Source of the DNA: Deltaproteobacteria bacterium
GTDB taxonomy: Bacteria > Myxococcota_A > Polyangia > Nannocystales > Nannocystaceae
Direction: 5' to 3'
NCBI GenBank assembly: GCA_947492135.1
Contig: CANLQR010000006.1
Coordinates: 1-42,150 of the forward strand
Length of the DNA stretch: 42,150 nucleotides
The notes under the pieces were generated by a model, which saw nothing but the letters and a program-made list of their open reading frames with translations, was not told the origin of the DNA and did not search any database. The position numbers and the translations under genes were made by a program. The stretch's first letter is position 1. Each line of letters begins with the position of its first letter. Of the stretch, positions 33,565 to 39,713 are shown piece after piece.

Positions 33565-34749
33565 ATGCCCTTTGTCGACGCAACCCTCCGTGCCGAGATC
33601 GACGCGCTTGCTCCCGAGCTGACGACGATCCGTCGCGATCTGCACCGTCACCCCGAGCTTGGCTTCGAGGAGCATCGTACCGGCGCGGTGGTCCGCGCGT
33701 GGCTCGAACGCCACGGCTACACCCCGCGCAGTTGTGCATCGACCGGGGTGATCGCCGATCTGCATCCTGGTCATCCCGGCAAGACCATCGCGCTGCGGGC
33801 CGATCTCGACTGTCTGCCGATGCCGGAGACCACCGATCTGCCCTACCGCTCGATCCATGAGGGCCGCGCCCACAAGTGCGGCCATGACGGTCACACCGCG
33901 GTGCTGCTCGGGGTCGCCGCGATCCTCGACCGGTATCGCGATCGATTGCCGGGCAACGTGCGATTGCTGTTCCAGCCGGCTGAAGAGGGCGTGGACGGAG
34001 GCGGTGCCAAGCGCATGGTTGCCGAGGGCGCCCTCGACGGCGTCGACGAGGTGTACGCGCTGCACAACTGGCCCGGACATCCGCGCGGGCACATCCGGGT
34101 CAAGCCCGGACCGATGCTCGCGCAGACCCACTGGCTCGGCATCACCGTCCATGGCGTCGGTGGGCATGGCAGCCAGCCGCAGCTGTGTCGTGATCCGATC
34201 GTTGCCGCCGCACACATTGTCGTGGCCTTGCAGACCGTCGTCGCCCGGGGTCTTGGCTACGACGGCGGCGCGGTCGTGAGCGTCTGTCGTTTCTCGTCGG
34301 GTACCACCGACAATGTCGTCCCCGCGACCGCAGAGCTCGAGGGCACCGTGCGGACCTTCGCTCCTGAGATCACCGAGCTCGTCCTCGCGCGGATTCGCGA
34401 GGTTGTGCACGGCACGGCCGCGGCCCTCGGGGTGCGGGCCGAGCTCGAACTCGAACCCGGGTACCCGGTGGTCATGAACGACCCAACCTGTGCGCATGCG
34501 GTGCATCGGGTCGCGACCCAGGTGGTGGGGTCGGGCGCAGTGTCGGACGCCGGTCTGCCGATCGCCGGCGGCGAAGACTTTGCGTACATGGCCCAGGCGG
34601 TGCCTGGCGCGTTCTTCTTTCTCGGCGCGGGCGCTCCCGGTCGCGACACCCCGGGCTGCCACCATCCCGACTTCGACTTCGACGACACGATCATTCCCAC
34701 GGGCGTGGCGATGTTCATGGGCCTGGTCGCCGACCGCTTCGGGATCTGA
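33565..34749 (+). CDS. M20D family amidohydrolase (hippurate/IAA-amino acid hydrolase type)
   Basis: 394 residues. Family blocks in order: RRDLHRHPELGFEEHRTG (about 22-39), IALRADLDCLPM, HKCGHDGHTAVLLG (103-116, with metal-binding Cys105 and His107), LLFQPAEEGVDGG, ALHNWPGHPRGH, a dimerisation domain around GHGSQPQ, then GGEDFAYMAQAVPGAFFFLG and CHHPDFDFDD. These are the metal ligands and catalytic Glu of bacterial M20D enzymes that release amino acids from N-acyl conjugates. No signal peptide, so cytosolic. The actual substrate is unknown. A hairpin 14 bp after the stop may end the transcript. Confidence 0.95.
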   Translation: MPFVDATLRAEIDALAPELTTIRRDLHRHPELGFEEHRTGAVVRAWLERHGYTPRSCASTGVIADLHPGHPGKTIALRADLDCLPMPETTDLPYRSIHEGRAHKCGHDGHTAVLLGVAAILDRYRDRLPGNVRLLFQPAEEGVDGGGAKRMVAEGALDGVDEVYALHNWPGHPRGHIRVKPGPMLAQTHWLGITVHGVGGHGSQPQLCRDPIVAAAHIVVALQTVVARGLGYDGGAVVSVCRFSSGTTDNVVPATAELEGTVRTFAPEITELVLARIREVVHGTAAALGVRAELELEPGYPVVMNDPTCAHAVHRVATQVVGSGAVSDAGLPIAGGEDFAYMAQAVPGAFFFLGAGAPGRDTPGCHHPDFDFDDTIIPTGVAMFMGLVADRFGI

Positions 34750-34763
34750 CCGCGGCTCGCACA

Positions 34764-34780
34764 TGCGGCGGGCCGCCGCA
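34764..34780 (+). terminator. Hairpin after the M20 amidohydrolase gene
   Basis: TGCGGCG (34764-34770) pairs with CGCCGCA (34774-34780) over a 3-base loop, 14 bp after the stop, without a T-tract. Confidence 0.4.
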
Positions 34781-34851
34781 ATCCGTGAGACCAACTGCAG
34801 GTGTCACCTGTGAGTTCGAGTCGCCAAGGGCTGGCCCGTGGGCGTGAAGGA

Positions 34852-34867
34852 TGGGGCTGGAATTGCC
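34852..34867 (+). promoter_or_regulatory. Second sigma54-type promoter candidate
   Basis: TGG at 34852-34854 and TTGCC at 34863-34867 again show GG-N10-GC spacing. Agreement is good at the invariant bases but weaker around them than at 24054. The ATG of the S74 lipoprotein lies 59 bp downstream, about the same distance as in the other case. Confidence 0.4.
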
Positions 34868-34925
34868 ATTCACTGCCGTCGAGCCCAGTTTTTGGGGTGG
34901 CTCGGCAGTAAAGGCTTGGACACTA

Positions 34926-36044
34926 ATGCAACGATTCATGGTTCGACAATGCTTGGCGCTTCTCGCAGTGGCCACCGCCTGCGGAGGCGATGACACCACC
35001 GGCACTGGGAGTGCCAGTGACACCGACGCGACGACGATGGGCACGACGATGACGTCGGCGACCGACTCGACCACGGTGTCCACCACCGACTCGACCACGG
35101 TGTCCACCACGCAAGGCACGGACACGACGGATGCGACCACCACGGATGCGACCACCACGGATGCGACCACCACGGGCGCGACCACCACGGGCGCGACCAC
35201 GGGCGATGACTGCTGCGATCCGCTCGACCAGCCCCAGTGTTTCGAGGGCAGCACCTGCTGCGACGACGGCAGCTGGGCGTGCAACGACGATGGCGGCAAT
35301 CCAACCTGCGACGAGGGCGTCGTCTGCGAGGCGCCGACATGCTGCGACGAGAACCGCTTACCCCCGTGCGTGGAGGGGCCGGCGATGTGCTGCGACGACG
35401 GCTCGTGGATGTGTCCCGACGAGGGTGGCCAGTGTCCAGGCCAGCCGGGCGACGTCTGTCCAGGGGCCGATTGTTGCGATCCCAACTCGCCCCCGCCGTG
35501 TGCCGCGAACCTCGAGCTGACGTGCTGCGCCGATGGTTGGGCGTGCCTCGACAAAGGCGGGGTCTGTGCGCCGGGCATCGTCTGCGACGGCCCCGATTGT
35601 CAGCCCCAGATGGGCAGCTGCGCCCAGGGCGAGAGCTGCTGCGATGGCCTGGACTGCTGCGCTGGGAACCCGATTCCGCAGGGTCAGGAGTACTGCGGAC
35701 AGATGTGTCCGGTGAGCGACCGCAATCGCAAGCGCGACTTCGAGACGATCGATCCCGCGGCCGTGCTCGAGAAGGTCGTCGCCATGCCTATCACCGAGTG
35801 GAGCTACAAGTTCGAGGACTCGAACATCCGTCACATCGGACCGATGGCCCAGGACTTCCGCGCGGCGTTCGGTGTCGGCAAGACCGAGAAGCTGATCTTC
35901 CAGGTCGATGCCGACGGCGTGGCGCTCGCGTCGATCCAGGCACTGCATGCCGAGATCGAACAGCTCAAGGACGACAAGACTGCGCTACAGGCGACGTTGA
36001 GCACGCTCGAGCGCCGGCTGACGGCGCTCGAAGGCTCGAAGTAG
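34926..36044 (+). CDS. Cys-rich lipoprotein with C-terminal self-cleaving S74 chaperone domain
   Basis: 372 residues. The signal peptide ends LLAVATAC, a plausible lipid site, followed by Asp/Thr/Ser-rich tandem repeats to about residue 95. A domain with many Cys pairs follows (DDCCDPLDQPQCFEGSTCCDD and similar units with CCDDGSW, about 95-262). The end is a Peptidase_S74 intramolecular chaperone: SDRNRK places the Ser264/Lys269 dyad at the spacing of phage endosialidase. Then come VLEKVVAMPITEWSYK, RHIGPMAQDFRAAFG and DADGVALASIQAL, closing in a coiled coil. In phage tailspikes this domain trimerises the stalk and cuts itself off before the Ser. A trimeric surface fibre matured by self-cleavage is inferred. 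ATG 34938 is an alternative start. Confidence 0.87.
   Translation: MQRFMVRQCLALLAVATACGGDDTTGTGSASDTDATTMGTTMTSATDSTTVSTTDSTTVSTTQGTDTTDATTTDATTTDATTTGATTTGATTGDDCCDPLDQPQCFEGSTCCDDGSWACNDDGGNPTCDEGVVCEAPTCCDENRLPPCVEGPAMCCDDGSWMCPDEGGQCPGQPGDVCPGADCCDPNSPPPCAANLELTCCADGWACLDKGGVCAPGIVCDGPDCQPQMGSCAQGESCCDGLDCCAGNPIPQGQEYCGQMCPVSDRNRKRDFETIDPAAVLEKVVAMPITEWSYKFEDSNIRHIGPMAQDFRAAFGVGKTEKLIFQVDADGVALASIQALHAEIEQLKDDKTALQATLSTLERRLTALEGSK
35064..35205 (+). repeat. Two in-frame tandem repeat arrays (24-bp and 15-bp units)
   Basis: A 24-bp unit occurs nearly twice at 35064-35110 (Asp-Ser-Thr-Thr-Val-Ser-Thr-Thr). A 15-bp unit occurs five times at 35131-35205: three copies read ATGCGACCACCACGG and the last two, starting GCGCG, switch Asp to Gly; the final one is incomplete. 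They lengthen the linker between lipid anchor and folded domain. Confidence 0.85.
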
Positions 36045-36058
36045 TCGGTTGGACGAGG

Positions 36059-36080
36059 CCCACACCTGTCCGGGTGTGGG
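36059..36080. terminator. Bidirectional hairpin between S74 lipoprotein and vapC
   Basis: CCCACACC (36059-36066) pairs with GGTGTGGG (36073-36080) over a 6-base loop, between two convergent genes whose stops are 59 bp apart. The same 20 bases recur inside another gene at 37648. Confidence 0.55.
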
Positions 36081-36103
36081 GCGAGCGCCGTGCCCGGCCG
36101 CTT

Positions 36104-36499
36104 TCACCAGACCTCGACGGGTAGCGCCGGAACCCGGCGAAACTCCGCGGCATTGCGCGTGACAACCACCGCACCGGTCGCGAGCGCAATCGAGGCGATC
36201 ATCAGATCGTTGCCACCGATCGGTGTCCCGCGGGCCGCGAGCACCGCACGGGCCAAGCCATAGTGCTCCGCGGCGTGATCATCGAACGGCAATGATTCGA
36301 GGGAGGCGAAGAAGTCCGCGAGGCGTGCCAGATTCTCCGCGACACGGCTGCTCTTGTGCGCGCCATACAGCAACTCGGCCTTGACGACGCTGCACAGGCG
36401 GACCTGCTCGGGGCCTGTGGCGTGCAGTCGAGAAACGACCGCACTGTCGGCGCGATTGAGAAACGCGACGCAGATGCTGGTGTCGAGTAGGCGTCTCAC
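36104..36499 (-). CDS. vapC: VapC-type PIN-domain ribonuclease toxin
   Basis: 131 residues, GTG start overlapping the antitoxin stop by 4 bp (GTGA). The PIN acidic residues are in place: Asp6 in LLDTSICV, Glu42 in KAELLYGA and Asp98 in GGNDLMIAS, with VTRNAAEF supplying the usual fourth region. PIN toxins cut tRNA, rRNA or mRNA when the antitoxin is degraded. SESLPFDDHAAEHYGLAR-like spacing places it with FitB/VapC proteins paired to ribbon-helix-helix antitoxins. All catalytic residues are intact, so the toxin is probably functional. Confidence 0.93.
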   Translation of the reverse strand: MRRLLDTSICVAFLNRADSAVVSRLHATGPEQVRLCSVVKAELLYGAHKSSRVAENLARLADFFASLESLPFDDHAAEHYGLARAVLAARGTPIGGNDLMIASIALATGAVVVTRNAAEFRRVPALPVEVW

Positions 36500-36711
36500 A
36501 GCGCGGGAGGCTCCGCGGGTGGCGGGTCGTCGGGCGCCTCGATGGAGGTGCTCCCGGCGAGCTCGAAGAACCCGACCGGCCAGCCGCTGGGCCGCGCACC
36601 CGGTTGCAACAAGTCGGCGACATAGGCGGAGAGGCTCTTTTTCGCCTTGCGCGACGCGGCGCGGAGGCGTTTGGCGATGGGGTCGGGGAGGTAGATCGTC
36701 ACCTGAGCCAC
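36496..36711 (-). CDS. vapB: Ribbon-helix-helix antitoxin, VapB type
   Basis: 71 residues from GTG 36711. AQVTIYLPDPIAKRLRAASR is the N-terminal strand and first helix of an RHH (CopG/Arc) DNA-binding domain, followed by KKSLSAYVADLL, the second helix. The Pro-rich acidic tail (STSIEAPDDPPPAEPPAL) would wrap the toxin. The predicted transcription start almost coincides with the GTG, so the mRNA may be leaderless. As in related systems the RHH dimer probably represses its own promoter through the adjoining inverted repeat. Confidence 0.88.
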   Translation of the reverse strand: MAQVTIYLPDPIAKRLRAASRKAKKSLSAYVADLLQPGARPSGWPVGFFELAGSTSIEAPDDPPPAEPPAL

Positions 36712-36716
36712 AGTGG

Positions 36717-36747
36717 CGAGTATACGTGGCAAGTATATCGGTCGCAA
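36717..36747 (-). promoter_or_regulatory. vapBC promoter and overlapping operator
   Basis: On the minus strand TTGCGA (36747-36742), a 17-bp spacer and TATACT (36724-36719) form a good sigma70 promoter. An imperfect inverted repeat, CGAGTATAC (36717-36725) with GTATATCG (36733-36740), covers the -10 and spacer. It is the likely autorepression site of the antitoxin. Confidence 0.6.
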
Positions 36748-36830
36748 GCGTGGAAGCGGCGGCCCTCGAAAGCCGCCCACGGGCCGACGCGGTCGTCGGC
36801 TCGTGTACACTCGGGCTTGGGGTGTCCACC

Positions 36831-37742
36831 ATGCGTTCGTCTAGTCTGGCCCTTGGTCTCGCCCTTGGCCTCACCCTCGCGCTCGCCAGCGCGTGCGCCA
36901 AGACGCCTGCCGGGGTCGGCGAAGCGACGTCGGCATCGACCAGTGGCAGCAGCGGCGCGGTCGCCAGTGATACCGGCGCAGGCACGACCACCTCGGCGGG
37001 TAGTGCCGAGGGCACCGGCAACGACAGCACACCCAACGACACCAGCGGCGACGACGACGACACCGGCGTCAGCTTCGTGTTGCGACCCGATGCAGCCTCG
37101 GCGAGCGAGTGCGATCCCAAGGCGCAGGATTGCCCCGAGGGCGAAAAGTGTGTGGCGTGGGCCAACGATGGTGGTTCTTCCTGGAACGCCAACAAGTGTG
37201 TGCCGGTCTCGGGAGCTGGCGTCGACGGCGATCCGTGCATGATCGAGGGCAGCGGCGTCAGTGGCATCGACGACTGCGCCAAGGGCTACATGTGTTGGGA
37301 CACCGATCCCCGCACCAACATCGGTGGATGCGTCGCGTTCTGCGACGTCAACGATCTGTGTCCGGCCGAAACCACCTGCGCGATCCAGAACGACGGCGTG
37401 CTGCCGATCTGTATCCCGTCGTGCGATCCGTTGCTGCAGGACTGCGCCCGCGGGCAGGGGTGCTACGCGAAGGACGGCGACAATGGCGAGCTGATCTGCA
37501 TCCCCGATGCTTCCGGCGCCGGAGGCCTCGACGGCGATCCGTGTGAGTACGACAACGCGTGCGACCCTGGGCTGGTCTGCATCGGCGGCAGCGCCGGATG
37601 CGTCGCGACGTGGTGCTGCACGCCGTGGTGCGATCTCAGCGCGGCCAACACCTGTCCGGGTGTGGGGGAAGAGTGCATCGCCCACTTCGCCGATCCGCCG
37701 CCCGGGACCGAGGACGTGGGAATCTGCGTGGTGCCGAACTAG
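36831..37742 (+). CDS. Cys-rich secreted lipoprotein, myxobacterial type
   Basis: 303 residues. Signal peptide LALGLALGLTLALASAC with a plausible lipid Cys, then a Gly/Ser/Thr/Asp linker to about residue 80. The mature part is built of Cys-paired units: ECDPKAQDCPEGEKCVAW, DDCAKGYMCWDTDP, CDVNDLCPAETTCAIQ, SCDPLLQDCARGQGCYA, CEYDNACDPGLVCIGG, WCCTPWCDLSAANTCPG. The pattern C-D-P-x-x-Q-D-C is repeated, suggesting several small disulfide-bonded domains. No enzyme motif is visible. It is divergent from vapB across 119 bp containing the toxin-antitoxin promoter. A GTGTACAC palindrome at 36803-36810 lies before the ATG. Confidence 0.83.
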   Translation: MRSSSLALGLALGLTLALASACAKTPAGVGEATSASTSGSSGAVASDTGAGTTTSAGSAEGTGNDSTPNDTSGDDDDTGVSFVLRPDAASASECDPKAQDCPEGEKCVAWANDGGSSWNANKCVPVSGAGVDGDPCMIEGSGVSGIDDCAKGYMCWDTDPRTNIGGCVAFCDVNDLCPAETTCAIQNDGVLPICIPSCDPLLQDCARGQGCYAKDGDNGELICIPDASGAGGLDGDPCEYDNACDPGLVCIGGSAGCVATWCCTPWCDLSAANTCPGVGEECIAHFADPPPGTEDVGICVVPN

Positions 37743-37823
37743 GCAAGCGCGACCCCTTGGGTCCGAGAAAAAGCCGCGGGCTGTCGATTCACGCAGGTGC
37801 CGTTCGACCAGGACAACAGCACC

Positions 37824-38270
37824 ATGCAAGCCTGGACCAGCAACCCGACCTTCACTGCCTACGCCATCACCTCGCTGGTGCTGTGCGCCAATCTCTTCTA
37901 CCTGTGGGCCAAGAGCGGGGCCCAGCGCAACCGGTCCAAGACGGTGATGAACGCCGAGGACGCGCGGACGATCTCCAAAGGCGCGTCGGTGGTCGCTTCC
38001 GACCCACCGGAGGTGGCTCGGGTGTTGCGGGCCCACGCCAACGCCATGGCCGTCAACCTGCCTTTCTTGATGCTCGGGCTGCTCTACGTGATGGCCGGCG
38101 GCACAGCGGGACTTGCCTACATCATTTTTGGGGTGTTTGTGGCTGCGCGACTGCTGCACTCCTTTGCGTACCTCAACCAGGTCCAGCCGTGGCGGACGAT
38201 CAGCTTTGTCGTCAGTGCTGTCGCGGCCTTCGCCCTGCTGGGCGACATCGCCTGGATGTTGAAGGTCTAG
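37824..38270 (+). CDS. MAPEG family membrane protein
   Basis: 148 residues with four hydrophobic segments (AYAITSLVLCANLFYLWA, AVNLPFLMLGLLYVMAG, LAYIIFGVFVAARLLHSFAY, ISFVVSAVAAFALLGDIAWML). The family signature is ARVLRAHANAMAVNLPFL followed by ARLLHSFAYL, the glutathione-binding region of MAPEG enzymes such as microsomal glutathione transferase. Bacterial members may conjugate or reduce lipid peroxides with glutathione or another thiol; the usual Glu of the EN-P motif is Val here (AVNLP). ATG 37824 with AGGA nine bases before it is preferred over GTG 37797. Confidence 0.88.
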   Translation: MQAWTSNPTFTAYAITSLVLCANLFYLWAKSGAQRNRSKTVMNAEDARTISKGASVVASDPPEVARVLRAHANAMAVNLPFLMLGLLYVMAGGTAGLAYIIFGVFVAARLLHSFAYLNQVQPWRTISFVVSAVAAFALLGDIAWMLKV

Positions 38271-38278
38271 TGCTCCCA

Positions 38279-38304
38279 CGGGCGATCGCGAGCGGCATCG
38301 CCCG
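38279..38304 (+). terminator. Hairpin after the MAPEG gene
   Basis: CGGGCGAT (38279-38286) pairs perfectly with ATCGCCCG (38297-38304) over a 10-base loop, starting 8 bp after the stop. No T-tract. Confidence 0.45.
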
Positions 38305-38324
38305 GGTCCACGCACGGATCGTCA

Positions 38325-38348
38325 CACCGGTGACCATGGCCACCGGTG
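38325..38348. promoter_or_regulatory. Near-perfect 24-bp palindrome at a gene start
   Basis: CACCGGTG occurs at 38325-38332 and 38341-38348, each itself a palindrome, flanking ACCATGGC. Only one base pair of the 24-bp dyad fails to match. It ends one base before the ATG at 38349, so a bound protein or folded RNA would block translation or transcription of the FG-GAP lipoprotein gene. Confidence 0.45.
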
Positions 38349-39662
38349 ATGCTCTCGCGAAGATTCCGCGTCGCGGCACTGGTGCTGGGTGGCTCGGGCT
38401 GCACGTTGGTCCCGGGCGACCCTGACGCGGATCCCGATGCGTCCACCGGCACGACCGACAGCGGCTCGAGTGCCAGCGATCCCGGCGAACCACCGCCCGA
38501 GCCCAATGGCACGACCACAGGGCTCTCGACCACCTCCACCGAGGGCGGCGCCACCGACGAACCCGTCGACGAACCCGGCGACGCGACCGTGTTGGGCGAG
38601 GCCTTGACGGTCGACTTGGCGGGCTTGCCGTTCGAGCCGTTGTCGCTCGAGATCGGAGACTTTGATGGTGACGGTGTCCTCGATCTGCTGATCACCGGGA
38701 CCGCGGACGGTGCGGTACGATCGGCCACGCTGCTCGGGCACGGCGATGGCACGTTTGCTGCGCCGCTCGACAACGGGATGGTGGCTTGCAGCGCCTATCC
38801 CGTGGTGGGCCGACTGTCGGACGACGTGCGCGACGACGTTCTGATCGCGGGCTGCAATGGCGAGTACCTCGCGACGCTGGTCGCGAACCCCGATGCCACA
38901 CTCGTACCGTGGGCTCCATGGCCGCAGGTCTATGGCTCTGGGGCTCGCAGCGCAATCGTCGGTGATTTCGAGGGCGACGGTGACAATGACGTGGTGATGG
39001 TTGCCGTGCAGGCTCTGCCGGACGGCGACGCTTGGATCTCGCTGTTCGAGTCCAACGGCGGGACCGGCTTTTGGGGCGGTGGAGGCCTGGGGCTGGGCCC
39101 GATCGCCCAAAGCGGCTTCGAGCCCAATCGCCTCGTCGCCGGCCACTTCGATGGTGACGACGTGCTCGACGTGGCCTTGACCGATCAAGGCCACGACATC
39201 GCGCGATGGTTCGGCGTGCCCGGCGGGTTCGCCTTCGGCCTGGAGCTCGGCGTCGAGCTCGACCCCTGGTCGACCCTCGTCGGGGACCTCGATGGCGACG
39301 GTGTCGACGAGCTCGTGGTGACGAGTTATCTGGAGTCGTCGTTGCAGGTGCTGGCCAACGACGGCAGCGGTGAGTTCACCCCGACCGGGCCCCTGGCACT
39401 CGCGCACGCGCCGTACGACGCGGCCCTCGCGGATCTCGACGGCGATGGCCTGGTCGACCTCGTCACCGTCGACGACAGCGAAGCTGCGGTGCGGTGGTTG
39501 TCGGGCGACGGCAGCGGCGGGTTGGGCCCTGGGCAGCTGCGCGCGCTACCCAGCCCTGCGATCCGTGTCCACGCGGCCGACCTCGACGGCGATGGCCACG
39601 CCGACCTCGCGGCGGCGACCTTTGCCGCAGACTCGGTGAGCGTGATCTTGTCCGGGCCCTAA
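38349..39662 (+). CDS. FG-GAP/VCBS seven-bladed propeller lipoprotein
   Basis: 437 residues. Signal peptide to GGSGC, a plausible lipid Cys, then an acidic Ser/Thr/Pro linker to about residue 75. Seven calcium-loop repeats follow: DFDGDGVLDLL, RLSDDVRDDVL, DFEGDGDNDVV, HFDGDDVLDVA, DLDGDGVDELV, DLDGDGLVDLV, DLDGDGHADLA. That number predicts a closed seven-bladed propeller of the integrin-alpha type, held at the membrane surface. Unlike the similar protein at 24139 it lacks the Cys-rich segment between linker and propeller. A GTG immediately precedes the ATG. The strong palindrome just upstream may control it. Confidence 0.87.
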   Translation: MLSRRFRVAALVLGGSGCTLVPGDPDADPDASTGTTDSGSSASDPGEPPPEPNGTTTGLSTTSTEGGATDEPVDEPGDATVLGEALTVDLAGLPFEPLSLEIGDFDGDGVLDLLITGTADGAVRSATLLGHGDGTFAAPLDNGMVACSAYPVVGRLSDDVRDDVLIAGCNGEYLATLVANPDATLVPWAPWPQVYGSGARSAIVGDFEGDGDNDVVMVAVQALPDGDAWISLFESNGGTGFWGGGGLGLGPIAQSGFEPNRLVAGHFDGDDVLDVALTDQGHDIARWFGVPGGFAFGLELGVELDPWSTLVGDLDGDGVDELVVTSYLESSLQVLANDGSGEFTPTGPLALAHAPYDAALADLDGDGLVDLVTVDDSEAAVRWLSGDGSGGLGPGQLRALPSPAIRVHAADLDGDGHADLAAATFAADSVSVILSGP

Positions 39663-39713
39663 CTGCCAACGATCCCGCGGGAACATCCGGGACCCCTCGG
39701 TGTCTCGGCGCTC

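Noticed and set aside
33472-34794. Upstream extension of the DUF3025 frame across the M20 gene
   Set aside because: This part is antisense of a complete M20D amidohydrolase, so the DUF3025 gene must start near 33471.
35064-35205. Short tandem repeats considered as a non-coding element
   Set aside because: They are multiples of three inside a lipoprotein gene and code a Thr-rich linker.
36500-37282. Upstream extension of the vapC frame
   Set aside because: It crosses the antitoxin gene and the divergent lipoprotein; vapC starts at the GTGA overlap at 36499.
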